Numbered from the stretch's first letter, positions 48,029 to 57,385 are shown. The stretch: DNA of 64,000 bases from Bin5 sp965200685 (GCA_965200685.1 OZ241379.1:3782001-3846000), one strand, 5' to 3'. Notes: a model not told the origin generated them from the sequence alone. Numbers and translations: made by a program.

Positions 48029-48093
48029 TGGGATTCCACCGTTACAGTTACTTTATTTTGTCCTCATTGGGATTCCACCGTTACAGTTACTTT
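48016..48093. repeat. 39-bp perfect tandem duplication at the dnaE/rhaA junction
   Basis: 48016-48054 equals 48055-48093. The unit contains the last dnaE codons and the sequence CAATGAGGACAAAAT, in which TGA ends dnaE and ATG begins rhaA. The duplication separates a former four-base ATGA overlap. Confidence 0.95.
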
Positions 48094-51000
48094 GAAGTGG
48101 CTGCCTAGCTCGTGTACTAGGCGTTCGTTGACAGTACATAAATCATCGGGGAAGGCGAGCCGGCTTCTATGACCTTTGCTCTCCAGCACCACAATGAACT
48201 GGTCCCGCCCTTTTGGGTCGCGTACAGCCTTGACTATCTCCTGCAGCCGGTACTTGTCCCGTTCAAGCTCACCGCAGGCGCGGAAGGTGATGTGGAGAGT
48301 ACGCCCCTGTTTTGTAGCTGGTTCGTCTGCCGCTTTGTCGTCGGATGTCCCATTGGCCTGCGTGCCTTGGTTGCCTCCGTTTTCCGCGGGCAACCAAGCT
48401 GCCGGCCTAGTACCCGCCGGCAGATCGTCAAGGGAAATATGGGGGATAGCAGTCTCTGGCAACGGCATGGATTTCGTGCCATTTGCAGTAGCATTATGTG
48501 GCCTGGAGCCGGTGGTCGCTTGTTGGTCACTGCTGTGTTGAGCACCTTGTGCGGGATAGTCCGTTTCTTGGGGAATGGACTGCAACTCAACTGTTGTTTG
48601 GAGAGAATCCACCAAGACGTTTGTACGCCCATTGCGAGTTTGGCCCTTCCCCTTTACCAGCAGTACCCGGTCCTCTTGCAGAAGTTCTTGGTATTCCTGA
48701 TAAGAGCGGGGGAAGAGGACAACTTCGCATTGGCCCTGCATGTCTTCCAACTGGACAAAGGCCATCTTGTCGCCCTTCTTTGTGGTCGTAGTGCGTACCT
48801 CTGTGATCATCCCAGCTAGGGTGACGTTTTTGTCATGATGTTCCTCGTCTAGCTCCGCAACCGCACAGGTGACGAAACGGCTCAGATCCAGGTTTAGCTG
48901 CTGGACCGGATGGCTGCTGACGTAGACGCCCAGCAGTTCCTTCTCCCATTGCAGACGCTCGCGGCTGCTTGTCTCTTTGACCGTGGGCAAGACGATGGGG
49001 ACCTGCTCTGGGACACCAGCATCGCTAAACAGATCGAACATGGACATCTGTCCGTTTTCTTTGGCACTGTGTGTGGCGGCCGAACGCGCCACGAGCTGAT
49101 CGATGACTTCCAGAATCTGCTGGCGTTGGCCAAAGCGGTCCAGCGCGCCTACTTTGATCAAGCATTCAAGGGAACGCTTGTTGACTTGGCGCAAGTCTAC
49201 CCGGTCGCACAGATCTTCCAAGCTGGAGAACGGGCCGCCTTCTGCGCGAGCATCCAAAATCGTTTGCACTGGGCCAACACCCACATTCTTGACTGCAGCC
49301 ATGCCAAAGCGAATGGCCGCACCTTCTGGAACAGGAAACGCAAACCCCAGCATTGGATCCTTTGCCAAGGCTTCCTGGCCCACATCTGCCGACACTTCTT
49401 GAATCTCAAAATCCAAGCCGCTGCTGTTCACATCCGGCGGCAATACCTGAATGCCCATACGCCGACATTCTTGAATGAAAGTAATAACCTTTTCGGTCTT
49501 GTCGCGCTCCACAAGCAGGAGAGCCGCCATATATTCGGTCGTGTACCGGGCCTTCAGGTACGCGGTCTGCACAGTAATGACCGCATAGTCGGCAGCATGG
49601 GCTTTGTTAAAGCCGTAACGCGCGAAGAACGCAATGTCCGCGTAAATGTTGCTGGCCGCGTTTTTGGGGATTCCCTTCTTGCCACAGCCGACGATGAACT
49701 GTTCCTTGTGATATTCGATTTTGTCCGCATCTTTCTTGCTGATAGCCCGCCGCACCAAGTCCGCCTCACCAGGGGTATACCCAGCCAATTCGCTCAGAAT
49801 CTGGATGATCTGTTCTTGATAAACGATAATGCCGTAGGTCTCCGCCAGAATTGGCTCAAGAGCCTCATGTTTGAACTCGACCTCCTCTTCGCCATGCATG
49901 CGCCGGATAAAGTTGGGGATGTACTCCATCGGCCCCGGGCGATAGAGGGAGATGGTGGCGATGATGTGCTCAAACGCGCTGGGCTGCATCTCCGTCAACA
50001 CCCGCCGCATACCTTGAGATTCCACCTGAAACACACCGCTCACTTCGCCGCTGGAAAGAAGCCGGAAGGCCGCCTCGGTCCCTTCGCCTTCAAAGGGAAT
50101 CGTATCTAGACGGTATTCAATGCCGTGATGTTCTTGGATCAGCCGGCAAGCCTCCCGCATCTGCGTCAGTGTGCTCAGGCCCAGGAAATCAACTTTCAGC
50201 AGGCCAATTGATTCTAGGACCGGGAATTCAAATTGGGTAACAGCTTCCGTGATGGTTGACTTTGAGCCTCGCATCAATGGCGTGTAGTTCGTCAGGTCTT
50301 TGTCCGCAATGATCACAGCCGCCGCATGGATGCCGGCATGCCGGGCAACGCCTTCAAGCTGCATTGATGTATCCAGCAACTCCCGTTCCCAGTCATTCTT
50401 TTCATACAGTTCTACCAGTTCGGGGTTGTAGAACTCATGCTCTTTGCTCAGCACATCCTGAATCGTCACAGGTTTGCCGGGGATCCCAGGGATCATCTTG
50501 GCAATGCGATCCACCTTGCCCAAAGAAATATCCTGGGCACGCCCTACGTCCCGAATGGCAGCACGAGCCTTCATACGCCCAAAGGTCGCGATCTGCGCCA
50601 CCTGATCGCTGCCGTATTTCTCAACAGTGTAGCGGATGATCTCTTCCCGCTGGTCGTCCGGGTAGTCTAGGTCAAAGTCCGGCAGTGTCACCCGGCCAGG
50701 GTTCAAGAAGCGTTCGAAGATCAAATTGTTGTGCAGTGGATCCAGTCCCGTAATGCCGATACAGTAGGCTACCAGAGAGCCGGCCCCAGAGCCGCGCACA
50801 TTCCACCAGATACTGCGCGCGCGGGCAAAGTCACACAAGTCAGCCACAATCAGAAAATAGACATCAAAACCCATCTCGTGGATGATCCGCAGTTCCCTTT
50901 CCTTGCGTTCCTGTACATCCAGGTCATTGGCCCGCTCGCCATAGCACCGCTGCAGCCCCTCTTCAGTCAGATGCCGCAAGTAGGTCTCGTAGGTGAAGCC

Positions 51001-51891
51001 AGGGGGAATATCCATATCCGGCAGATGATAGCTGTCATCCTCCAGATCAACATCACACATCTCCGCAATGACCAGGGAGTTGTCAAAGGCTGCGGCCGGC
51101 AGATCGATCAGTGGACGAAAGGTATCTTCCAACTGTTGACGGCTCTTGAGGAAGTAACTTTGATCACTGAGCCGCATGCGTTTCTCGTCTTTGATCTTTG
51201 TGTTGGTTTGCACACACAGCAGGACTTCATGAGGAGAGGCGTCGCCCTCTTGAACATAGTGAACGTCGTTGGTGACCAGCAAGGGTAGACCGAATGTGTC
51301 GGCCCAGGGGACAAGCGTTTTGTTCACCTCCTGTAGTTCCGGGATGGTGTGTTCCTGTATCTCAATAAAGAAGTTCTCTTTGCCGAAGACGTCCGCATAC
51401 CAGCCGAGACGCTCGTAGGCCTCTTGCTCTTTGCCTTGCAGCAGCAGATGTGGCACTTCTGCACCAAGGCAGCCTGTCGTAGATACGACCCCCTTTGCAT
51501 TGCTGGCCAGAAAGTCATGGTCCACACGGGGCTTGTAATAAAAGCCCTTTGTATGGCTGTCGCTGACAATCTTCAGGATGTTGCCATAACCGCTCATATC
51601 CTTGGCCAGCAGCAGTAGATGATAGTTCTCCTTGTCAAGTTGGGGATCCCGCCCCCCCATGGGCCGCTGCCAGCGGGTCTGGTACGCCTCTACACCGATG
51701 ATCGGCTTGATATCCGCGCTTTTGGCCGCACGAAAGAACTCAATGGCCCCATGCATCACCCCGTGATCCGTCAAGGCCAGGGCAGAATGACCGAGCCGCC
51801 TTGCCTCTTGTACCAGATCATCTATGCGGCCTAAACCATCCAGAAGTGAATATTCAGAATGAGTGTGTAGATGGACAAAGTCGTTTTTCAT
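48064..51891 (-). CDS. dnaE: DNA polymerase III subunit alpha
   Basis: A 1275-residue replicative polymerase. ATG 51891 (MKNDFVHLHTHSEYSLLDG) matches the family start; the frame opens 17 codons upstream. The PHP domain is N-terminal (HLHTHSEYS, ALTDHGVM, YYKPRVDHDFL). The catalytic site shows PDFDLDYPDDQREEII, the first two metal-binding acids being in DFDLD. Then GRMKARAAIRDVGR, an HhH region and an OB fold (VTLAGMITEVRTTTTKKGDKMAFVQLEDM). A low-complexity insert of about 100 residues (QGAQHSSDQQATTGSRPHN) lies before the C-terminal domain. It drives the downstream rhaAB genes, an unusual neighbour for dnaE. Confidence 0.97.
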   Translation of the reverse strand: MKNDFVHLHTHSEYSLLDGLGRIDDLVQEARRLGHSALALTDHGVMHGAIEFFRAAKSADIKPIIGVEAYQTRWQRPMGGRDPQLDKENYHLLLLAKDMSGYGNILKIVSDSHTKGFYYKPRVDHDFLASNAKGVVSTTGCLGAEVPHLLLQGKEQEAYERLGWYADVFGKENFFIEIQEHTIPELQEVNKTLVPWADTFGLPLLVTNDVHYVQEGDASPHEVLLCVQTNTKIKDEKRMRLSDQSYFLKSRQQLEDTFRPLIDLPAAAFDNSLVIAEMCDVDLEDDSYHLPDMDIPPGFTYETYLRHLTEEGLQRCYGERANDLDVQERKERELRIIHEMGFDVYFLIVADLCDFARARSIWWNVRGSGAGSLVAYCIGITGLDPLHNNLIFERFLNPGRVTLPDFDLDYPDDQREEIIRYTVEKYGSDQVAQIATFGRMKARAAIRDVGRAQDISLGKVDRIAKMIPGIPGKPVTIQDVLSKEHEFYNPELVELYEKNDWERELLDTSMQLEGVARHAGIHAAAVIIADKDLTNYTPLMRGSKSTITEAVTQFEFPVLESIGLLKVDFLGLSTLTQMREACRLIQEHHGIEYRLDTIPFEGEGTEAAFRLLSSGEVSGVFQVESQGMRRVLTEMQPSAFEHIIATISLYRPGPMEYIPNFIRRMHGEEEVEFKHEALEPILAETYGIIVYQEQIIQILSELAGYTPGEADLVRRAISKKDADKIEYHKEQFIVGCGKKGIPKNAASNIYADIAFFARYGFNKAHAADYAVITVQTAYLKARYTTEYMAALLLVERDKTEKVITFIQECRRMGIQVLPPDVNSSGLDFEIQEVSADVGQEALAKDPMLGFAFPVPEGAAIRFGMAAVKNVGVGPVQTILDARAEGGPFSSLEDLCDRVDLRQVNKRSLECLIKVGALDRFGQRQQILEVIDQLVARSAATHSAKENGQMSMFDLFSDAGVPEQVPIVLPTVKETSSRERLQWEKELLGVYVSSHPVQQLNLDLSRFVTCAVAELDEEHHDKNVTLAGMITEVRTTTTKKGDKMAFVQLEDMQGQCEVVLFPRSYQEYQELLQEDRVLLVKGKGQTRNGRTNVLVDSLQTTVELQSIPQETDYPAQGAQHSSDQQATTGSRPHNATANGTKSMPLPETAIPHISLDDLPAGTRPAAWLPAENGGNQGTQANGTSDDKAADEPATKQGRTLHITFRACGELERDKYRLQEIVKAVRDPKGRDQFIVVLESKGHRSRLAFPDDLCTVNERLVHELGSHFKVTVTVESQ

Positions 51892-51933
51892 ACAATTTCC
51901 CCTTCTTCCATTGTCCCTATCGCTGGACGAATG

Positions 51934-51966
51934 CCTTTTCAAGATTCATTTTGGATCTTGAAAAGG
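51934..51966. terminator. 12-bp-stem hairpin upstream of dnaE
   Basis: CCTTTTCAAGAT and ATCTTGAAAAGG pair perfectly around the loop TCATTTTGG, the same nine-base loop as in the gcvP terminator at 11561. It lies just after the stop of the leftward gene at 51988, so it may terminate that gene. No T-tract is present. Confidence 0.55.
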
Positions 51967-51987
51967 CTGCGGCCTGTAGGACGTTGA

Positions 51988-52797
51988 CTATTCCGCCTCC
52001 ATATCTCGCAAAGACAGCTGATACCAGAAGACTTGCCCAGATTCAATACGGGGAAGAATGTGGTTGTCCCGATACAGACCCGCCACAGCCGCATATGCAC
52101 GTTTGCCGCTGAATTTTGTCAAGAACTCCGCATTGCGGATAGCCCTGGCCGTATCTCTGCCGTTGACAGTGAAGGAGATTTCCATAGCGATGTAGCAGGT
52201 TTCCCGCTCCCGGTCCATCGCTTCCATAACTAGGTCGGCTAAGTGGAAGCTATCGATCTGGTTAGAGGGAATGCCAGCTATATCGGCTGCATCGGTCAGA
52301 TCCAAGAGATCCTCTTGAGAAAGGGTCTTGGACCGCCGCAGACCCATCTGTCTAGCGATGAGCGCAGCGTTTGCAATCGCAGCATTTCTAGCATACCCCC
52401 CCTTGAGAGGCCCCATGTCGTTGCGAAGTTTCTGAACGCTACCATCAAGGCTGTCAAGCCTGGCCGTGTGTTCATCAAAGCGTTTGTCAATAGCCTCAAA
52501 GCGTTTGTCAATAGCCTCAAAGCGTTTGTCAATAGCCTCAAAGCGTCTGTCAATAGCCTCAAAGCGTCTGTCGATAGCTTCAAAGCGTTTGTCGATAGCC
52601 TCAAATTGCTTATTGGTGGCTTCCATGAACCTATATATCTCTGCCCTGAACTTATTCATCTCTGCGACGAACTTGGCGAAGGTTTGGGGCAGATCGAGCA
52701 ACTCAGGCGTCAGCAGCCGGGCACGTAGAGCTTCAAGCCACTCGGGTTTCTCGTCTAGTACCTGGATCAGGTCCTCTATAGTATTGATGGTGGTCAT
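51988..52797 (-). CDS. DUF3782-like protein with heptad repeats, PD-(D/E)XK-like C-terminus
   Basis: A 269-residue protein. Residues about 50-110 contain six near-exact copies of the heptad RFEAIDK, predicted to form a long coiled coil, encoded by 21-bp tandem repeats. The C-terminal half (YIAMEISFTVNGRDTARAIRNAEFLTKF...AYAAVAGLYRD) has the spacing of a PD-(D/E)XK-type nuclease-like fold, as in DUF3782 proteins. Whether it is catalytic is unclear. Expansion or contraction of the 21-bp units would change coil length without a frameshift. It stands alone between dnaE and a PhyH gene. Confidence 0.7.
   Translation of the reverse strand: MTTINTIEDLIQVLDEKPEWLEALRARLLTPELLDLPQTFAKFVAEMNKFRAEIYRFMEATNKQFEAIDKRFEAIDRRFEAIDRRFEAIDKRFEAIDKRFEAIDKRFDEHTARLDSLDGSVQKLRNDMGPLKGGYARNAAIANAALIARQMGLRRSKTLSQEDLLDLTDAADIAGIPSNQIDSFHLADLVMEAMDRERETCYIAMEISFTVNGRDTARAIRNAEFLTKFSGKRAYAAVAGLYRDNHILPRIESGQVFWYQLSLRDMEAE
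52483..52608. repeat. 21-bp tandem repeats, six units
   Basis: Consecutive units 52483-52503 to 52588-52608, each encoding RFEAID(K/R) on the minus strand with few differences. Confidence 0.93.
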
Positions 52798-52926
52798 GGT
52801 TGCCTCTCCTCGTGTAGTGTATGGTTACACCCCAAATCATACCCTAATCTGCCACAGAGAACAAAGAATTTTCAACGCCCAAAGAGGTCTTTACCGAGAC
52901 TGGATTTTGTTTACCCAGCCCCGTTG

Positions 52927-53766
52927 CTACTCAGTGGCGAGCAGATGGGGCGGGATGGCATCGCCCTTTGGTCGAGGGATGTGCTGCCAATAGCCATCAG
53001 GGTCGGTGCCGCGGGCGATGATCGCCGGCGAACCGGTCGGCTCCTGCCCGCGCACATCGGGCGGAAAGTAGCGGATTGTTAGCCCACAGCGCCGGTGCTT
53101 GGAAGGGTTCGGTTGGGAGCCATGTAGGAGCATATCTGTATGCAGGGATATCTGACCGGCCTTCAGTTCAACGGATACCGGCTGTGCATACTGCTCCGGG
53201 TTGTGGACATGCTGATTGAGGACGCCATCTTCCTCATCGCTCACCCATTCAAAGGGAATGCGCCCCAGCAGATGAGTGCCGGGGAAGAGTTTCATGGCCC
53301 CATTTTCCACGTCCACATCATCAATAGCCAGCCAGACCGTCAGGACTTTGCTCGGGGTCAGATACCAGAAGGAGGCATCCTGATGCCAGTAGACCGCCTT
53401 GACATCCCCGGGTGTTTTGGCGAAATAGTGGGTCATGCGGCAGACTAGATTCGGACCCAGAATGTCCTCAACGTAGTCGAGAATGCGCTCATCTGTGACC
53501 AAGTCATAGATGCCAGCACAGTGAGTGTGCCAGCCATTGATCGAATACCTGTCCATCCCAGCATCGCTGGCCATTTTCAACAGCTTATTGAAGTAGCGAC
53601 GATTGGCGTCTGTTTCTTCCTCTGAGAACAAGTTAATCGGGAAGATATAGCCCTTTTCGTTAAAGAAGCGGATCTGTTCGGGCGTCAGTTTCCGTGGGTG
53701 CATTGTCTGCGCGGGGAAGAATTTGAGTTCTCGTTGCATTTCGGGAATTGCATCAAGTACCGCCAT
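52927..53766 (-). CDS. Phytanoyl-CoA dioxygenase (PhyH) family protein
   Basis: A 279-residue Fe(II)/2-oxoglutarate-dependent oxygenase. ATG 53766 follows AAAGGAGAA; the frame extends 18 codons further. The iron facial triad is visible as HxD in WHQDASFW and a distal His in LLHGSQPN, and the 2-oxoglutarate arginine is in CGLTIRYFPP. PGTHLLGRIPFEW is a family motif. It is downstream of a Gfo/Idh/MocA gene (74 bp) and probably shares its promoter. The substrate is unknown; many bacterial PhyH proteins act on sugars, osmolytes or secondary metabolites. Confidence 0.9.
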   Translation of the reverse strand: MAVLDAIPEMQRELKFFPAQTMHPRKLTPEQIRFFNEKGYIFPINLFSEEETDANRRYFNKLLKMASDAGMDRYSINGWHTHCAGIYDLVTDERILDYVEDILGPNLVCRMTHYFAKTPGDVKAVYWHQDASFWYLTPSKVLTVWLAIDDVDVENGAMKLFPGTHLLGRIPFEWVSDEEDGVLNQHVHNPEQYAQPVSVELKAGQISLHTDMLLHGSQPNPSKHRRCGLTIRYFPPDVRGQEPTGSPAIIARGTDPDGYWQHIPRPKGDAIPPHLLATE

Positions 53767-53840
53767 GGAAGGGTTCTCCTTTGGGTAGATGGTTGACCGT
53801 GCTTGACGAAAGATCATCATAAACGCGATCTAGGAATCGG

Positions 53841-54863
53841 TCAATCTGTTTGCAGAGGGACCGATTGGCCGCTTTGCATGGACTCGGCAACCGCGTCTAG
53901 GATTCGCATCTGGGAGATGCTGTTCGCCGGAGAGATGCGGTGAGGCGTGCCATTGTCAAGACAATCGCACAAGTGCTCCAGTTGCAGGGTGAACTGGTGG
54001 ACCGGTGCAAAGTCAAAGCGTTCCATACGTTGTTTTGTGTGATGTTCTAAGGAAACGGCCTGGTTCTCGTTGTTCCAGGCCCTCTCAATGTACAACATGC
54101 CGGTATCCCCAGAGATTTCCACGTATTGGGATGCCCAGGAATCAAAGCCTACAGATATCTGTGCTGTGCGGCCCCCGGCAAAGACCAGCGCAATATAGGC
54201 GGCGGCGTCCACTTCTATGCCAGATACTTGGGCGGCAAAGACCCGCTGCGGTTCTTCGCCGAAGATGTAGCGAGCGTGGTGGATATTATAGCAGGCCAGG
54301 TCGTAGATCGCGCCGCCGCCTTTGCTGCGGTTGAAGCGCCAATTTTGTGTGGGATGCTGTCTTTCCGGCGGAACGTTCGTGCAGAATGTGCTGCGTACGG
54401 TCTGCAATGTGCCAATGCCGCCCTGTTCGATGATCTCCTGCGCTTTCAGATGCATGGGGTGATGGCGAAATTTGAACGCTTCCGTCACCAGAATGCCATT
54501 TTTGCGCCCGGACGCGACGAATGCTTCGGCCTCGGCCGCGCTCTGCGTGAACGGCTTTTCGCAAAGGATGGCCCGGACACGTCTCGACTCTGCCAACTGA
54601 ATCCCAACCTGCGCGTGGAAAGCACCCCAGGTGCAGATCACCGCGATGTCGATCTCCTCCTGCGCCAGCATCTCGTCAAGAGATGTATAGGTGTGGCGTA
54701 CATCGAACTGATTCGTAAAGCGCTTGAGGGAGGCCGGCGAGATGTCACAGACAGCCGCCAGTTCAGCTCTGTCCGTATACGAGCAGGCAGTGGCATGTGC
54801 CCGAGCTATGCCACCCGTCCCCACTAGGGCCAGACGATATCTTCTTTTTGAGGTGAGACTCAT
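53841..54863 (-). CDS. Gfo/Idh/MocA family oxidoreductase
   Basis: A 340-residue NAD(P)-binding oxidoreductase with ALVGTGGIARAHATAC at the N-terminus, AVCDIS at the second strand and the catalytic ILCEKPFTQS. The C-terminal domain shows KGGGAIYDLACYNIHHARY with the conserved His pair. The start lies 31 bp from the left half of an inverted repeat that may be its operator. The M81 gene is divergent across that region. It shares the family with three other genes in the window but is not a close copy of them. Confidence 0.9.
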   Translation of the reverse strand: MSLTSKRRYRLALVGTGGIARAHATACSYTDRAELAAVCDISPASLKRFTNQFDVRHTYTSLDEMLAQEEIDIAVICTWGAFHAQVGIQLAESRRVRAILCEKPFTQSAAEAEAFVASGRKNGILVTEAFKFRHHPMHLKAQEIIEQGGIGTLQTVRSTFCTNVPPERQHPTQNWRFNRSKGGGAIYDLACYNIHHARYIFGEEPQRVFAAQVSGIEVDAAAYIALVFAGGRTAQISVGFDSWASQYVEISGDTGMLYIERAWNNENQAVSLEHHTKQRMERFDFAPVHQFTLQLEHLCDCLDNGTPHRISPANSISQMRILDAVAESMQSGQSVPLQTD

Positions 54864-54893
54864 TTCTCATTTCCTTTCGTCTATCGGCTAATG

Positions 54894-54953
54894 TTGGCAC
54901 GAGAAATTTTGACAGAAGAAATAGGGGAACAACGACAAGATTTTCTGTGCCAA
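54894..54953. promoter_or_regulatory. Candidate operator, inverted repeat (copies 2 and 3)
   Basis: TTGGCACGAGAAATTTTGAC (54894-54913) is an imperfect inverted copy of GACAAGATTTTCTGTGCCAA (54934-54953). They lie between the divergent Gfo/Idh/MocA and M81 genes, with TATACT (54961-54966) as a possible -10 for the latter. Confidence 0.5.
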
Positions 54954-55021
54954 AGTGTGTTATACTGTCTACATCCATTACAATCCCCGCTTGAATAGCA
55001 ATTTACAGAAAGGTTCGTACA

Positions 55022-56512
55022 ATGAAAGTTTTCGCAGGCGGTATCGCGACGGAAACCAATACATTTTCTCCTATGCCCACAGGAATGCGCGATTTCAGCG
55101 TGATCCGGCCTGAGGATGAGCCCCAGCGCGAGAACATCGCGCCAGCCATCGATCAGTTCAAGCTGCAGGCCCAGGAACGGGACTGGGAATATGTCTTCGG
55201 TCTGTATGCCTCAGCCCAGCCCGCTGGTAATACCACCCGGGCCACATATGAAACCCTACGAGATGAACTCTTGGACAGATTGCAGGCGGCCTTGCCGGTC
55301 GATATCGTCCTGTTAGCCCTGCATGGAGCCATGGTGGCCGATGGCTATGACGACTGTGAAACCGATATAATCGACCGGGTACGGCAGGTGGTGGGCCTAG
55401 ATGTCAAAATCGGCGTTGAACTGGACCTCCACTGCGATGTGACCCAGGCGATGATCGACACAGCAGATGCAATCGTTATCTACAAAGAATATCCGCACAT
55501 TGATATTGCCCGCCGGGCCGCCGACCTGTTCCACCTCATGGCCGATGCTGCCGAAGGCAAGACCGACCCAACCATGGCCCTGTTTGACTGCCGGATGATC
55601 GGTCTGTATCTGACCTCCTTTGAGCCAATGCGTAGTTTTGTGGACGAAATGATGGCGATGGAAGGCAAGGACGGTATTCTGTCTGTGTCTCTGGCCCACT
55701 GTTTCCCTTGGGGCGATGTACCTACCTGTGGCGCACAATCTTTGGTAATCACCGATGGGTCCGCAGAGCTAGCCGCGCAGGTCGCGCTGGATGTGGGGCG
55801 GAAGTTCTTCAGCCTGCGCCATGAACTCGACCAAAAGCCTCTGTCGATTGATGAGGCCTTGGCCCAGGCTCTGGCTGTCCCCACAGGTCCTGTCGTCATT
55901 GCCGACCGGGCCGATAACCCTGGCGGCGGCGCGCCTAGTGATTCAACATTTATGCTCAAAGCCCTGCTAGAACGGGGCATTGACAACGCTGGCCTGGCGA
56001 TGATGTGGGACCCTATCGCTGTCCAAGTAGCGATCTCTGGCGGTACAGGTTCAACACTTGACCTGCGCCTAGGGGGGAAGATGGGCCCGATGTCCGGCGA
56101 TCCTTTGGACTTGACAGTGACTGTGACCGGCATCGTGGGGGATATGATCCAAGAATGGCCGCAACAGGGAGATCCCCTACGCATCTCCTGTGGTGATGCT
56201 GTGTGCCTGCATTGCAACGGGATTGATATTATCGTCAGCAGCGAGCGGGTACAGGTGTTCAGCCCGGATGTGTTCAGCAACTTTGGCATAGATCCGCTTC
56301 AAAAACGTCTGCTGGTCGTGAAGTCATCCCAGCATTTCTACGCTGGCTTTGCGCCCATTGCCTCGGAGATCATTTACATGGCCGCGCCTGGGGCTGTGGC
56401 CCCCCGCTATACGGACATCCCCTATAAGCGGGTAGAATTGCACAAATACCCATGGGTAGATGACCCGTTCGCTGCCTATGCACCGGCTAGGTCCAGTTCC
56501 TCGGCAAAATAG
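55022..56512 (+). CDS. M81 family metallopeptidase (MlrC-like)
   Basis: A 496-residue zinc enzyme of the DUF1485/MlrC family, named for microcystinase C and related to amidohydrolases acting on small peptides or modified amino acids. The N-terminus FAGGIATETNTFSPMPTGM is the family signature. Next are DIVLLALHGAMVADGYDDCE, GVELDLHCDVT and YKEYPHID, with the metal-binding Asp and His residues; DNPGGGAPSDSTFML follows later. The last dozen codons overlap, antisense, the 3' end of a decayed OppF gene, so the C-terminus (YAPARSSSSAK) may be recently altered. Confidence 0.9.
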   Translation: MKVFAGGIATETNTFSPMPTGMRDFSVIRPEDEPQRENIAPAIDQFKLQAQERDWEYVFGLYASAQPAGNTTRATYETLRDELLDRLQAALPVDIVLLALHGAMVADGYDDCETDIIDRVRQVVGLDVKIGVELDLHCDVTQAMIDTADAIVIYKEYPHIDIARRAADLFHLMADAAEGKTDPTMALFDCRMIGLYLTSFEPMRSFVDEMMAMEGKDGILSVSLAHCFPWGDVPTCGAQSLVITDGSAELAAQVALDVGRKFFSLRHELDQKPLSIDEALAQALAVPTGPVVIADRADNPGGGAPSDSTFMLKALLERGIDNAGLAMMWDPIAVQVAISGGTGSTLDLRLGGKMGPMSGDPLDLTVTVTGIVGDMIQEWPQQGDPLRISCGDAVCLHCNGIDIIVSSERVQVFSPDVFSNFGIDPLQKRLLVVKSSQHFYAGFAPIASEIIYMAAPGAVAPRYTDIPYKRVELHKYPWVDDPFAAYAPARSSSSAK

Positions 56513-56790
56513 CAGGCTACAGAGCGGCTGCCTACCTTACATACGGCGCGGTATTTCCTCTTGACAACGTTTTTGCGCGTAGCGACAACGGGGATGGAAG
56601 TAGCAGCCGGATGGCGGGTTGGAAAGGTCTGCCACTTCTCCTTCTAGGACGATGGGTGTAGCAACGTTTCGGTGTAGGGATGTAAGGGCTTGCGATACAG
56701 GTCCTCAACAGCGACCAGCTCCACCAGTTTGCCCACATACATCACCGCCACCCGGTCGCTGATATGCTGGACAACGCTTAGATCGTGGGC
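56476..56790 (-). pseudogene. Decayed peptide ABC transporter ATPase (OppF/DppF C-terminal fragment)
   Basis: Read on the minus strand, the region gives AHDLSVVQHISDRVAVMYVGKLVELV, the D-loop/H-loop part of OppF-type ATPases (key residues AHDLSVV and ISDRVAVMY), then KPLHPYTETLL. After a frameshift and deletion of about a dozen residues come IVLEGEVADLSNPPSGC and FHPRCRYAQKRC, then ACYFAEEL and a stop. The 5' two thirds with Walker A are missing; the sequence breaks off near 56790. It is the remnant of a transporter operon to which the binding protein at 57402 probably belonged. Confidence 0.85.
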
Positions 56791-56878
56791 AGGTCAGGTC
56801 TAGTTCCTAAATTTCAACAGATTCAGGATCTGGGCCTGTACGGAAAGGGCACATGGCCTCTGGCCTGTAAATAACAGT
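56513..56878. other. 366-bp gap without intact gene
   Basis: It holds most of the OppF remnant (to about 56790) and about 90 bp of unassigned sequence before the stop of the next gene. Confidence 0.7.
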
Positions 56879-57385
56879 TTAGTCTCCGACATCTGGCACC
56901 TGGTCTCTGGAATTGACGGTCAGCATGACCCATTCCAGCATCCCGCGCCAGTATTCATAGCGTTCTGCATTGGCCCCTTGGATCATAACTGAGTACAGCT
57001 GGGGTCCTTCGCAGAAGAGACGTGCGCGCCGGCGGCGGGACACCCCGTCCTGTACAAAGGTACACACCCATTCCTGACACCAATCGCCCACATCGGTCAG
57101 GGTTTCCAGCCGTTCGATCACACAGCCTTTGAGTTGTTCCAACCCTTCCTGCACGCCGGCGGCCAGCAGCGGTTGCTCCTCCTTGGCCAAGGGCTGGCCG
57201 AGATCCTGCACTGTGATGGAGAGGAATGTGGCCGCATCGGACGGGTCTGGATAGAGGCTCACCGCGGGCTGGGGCGTATCCGTCTCCTGCAGGGTCCATT
57301 CCGGCGGATACCAGAAGGACAGATGAGCGGCCACATGATTGTAGATTCTGACCGCGGTAAAGCGCGGTTTTTCGGTTGAGGGCAT
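56879..57385 (-). CDS. Small protein of unknown function, PsbP/DcrB-like pattern
   Basis: A 168-residue soluble protein with no signal peptide. The pattern LSFWYPPEWTLQETD...VSLYPDP, then FLSITVQDLG and QLYSVMIQGANAERYEYW, resembles the PsbP/DcrB-like fold of small lipoproteins and photosystem proteins, where a phenotype-neutral beta sandwich begins with F(x)YPxxW. That is a pattern-level resemblance only. It lies 16 bp after the ABC binding protein on the same strand and is probably co-transcribed with it. Confidence 0.6.
   Translation of the reverse strand: MPSTEKPRFTAVRIYNHVAAHLSFWYPPEWTLQETDTPQPAVSLYPDPSDAATFLSITVQDLGQPLAKEEQPLLAAGVQEGLEQLKGCVIERLETLTDVGDWCQEWVCTFVQDGVSRRRRARLFCEGPQLYSVMIQGANAERYEYWRGMLEWVMLTVNSRDQVPDVGD

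Noticed and set aside
48910..50109. 399-codon plus-strand frame opposite dnaE
   Set aside because: Antisense to a well-conserved polymerase; no recognisable domain or ribosome binding site.
52243..52993. Plus-strand frames with SIASKRL repeats
   Set aside because: They are the antisense of the 21-bp repeats encoding RFEAIDK in the minus-strand gene.
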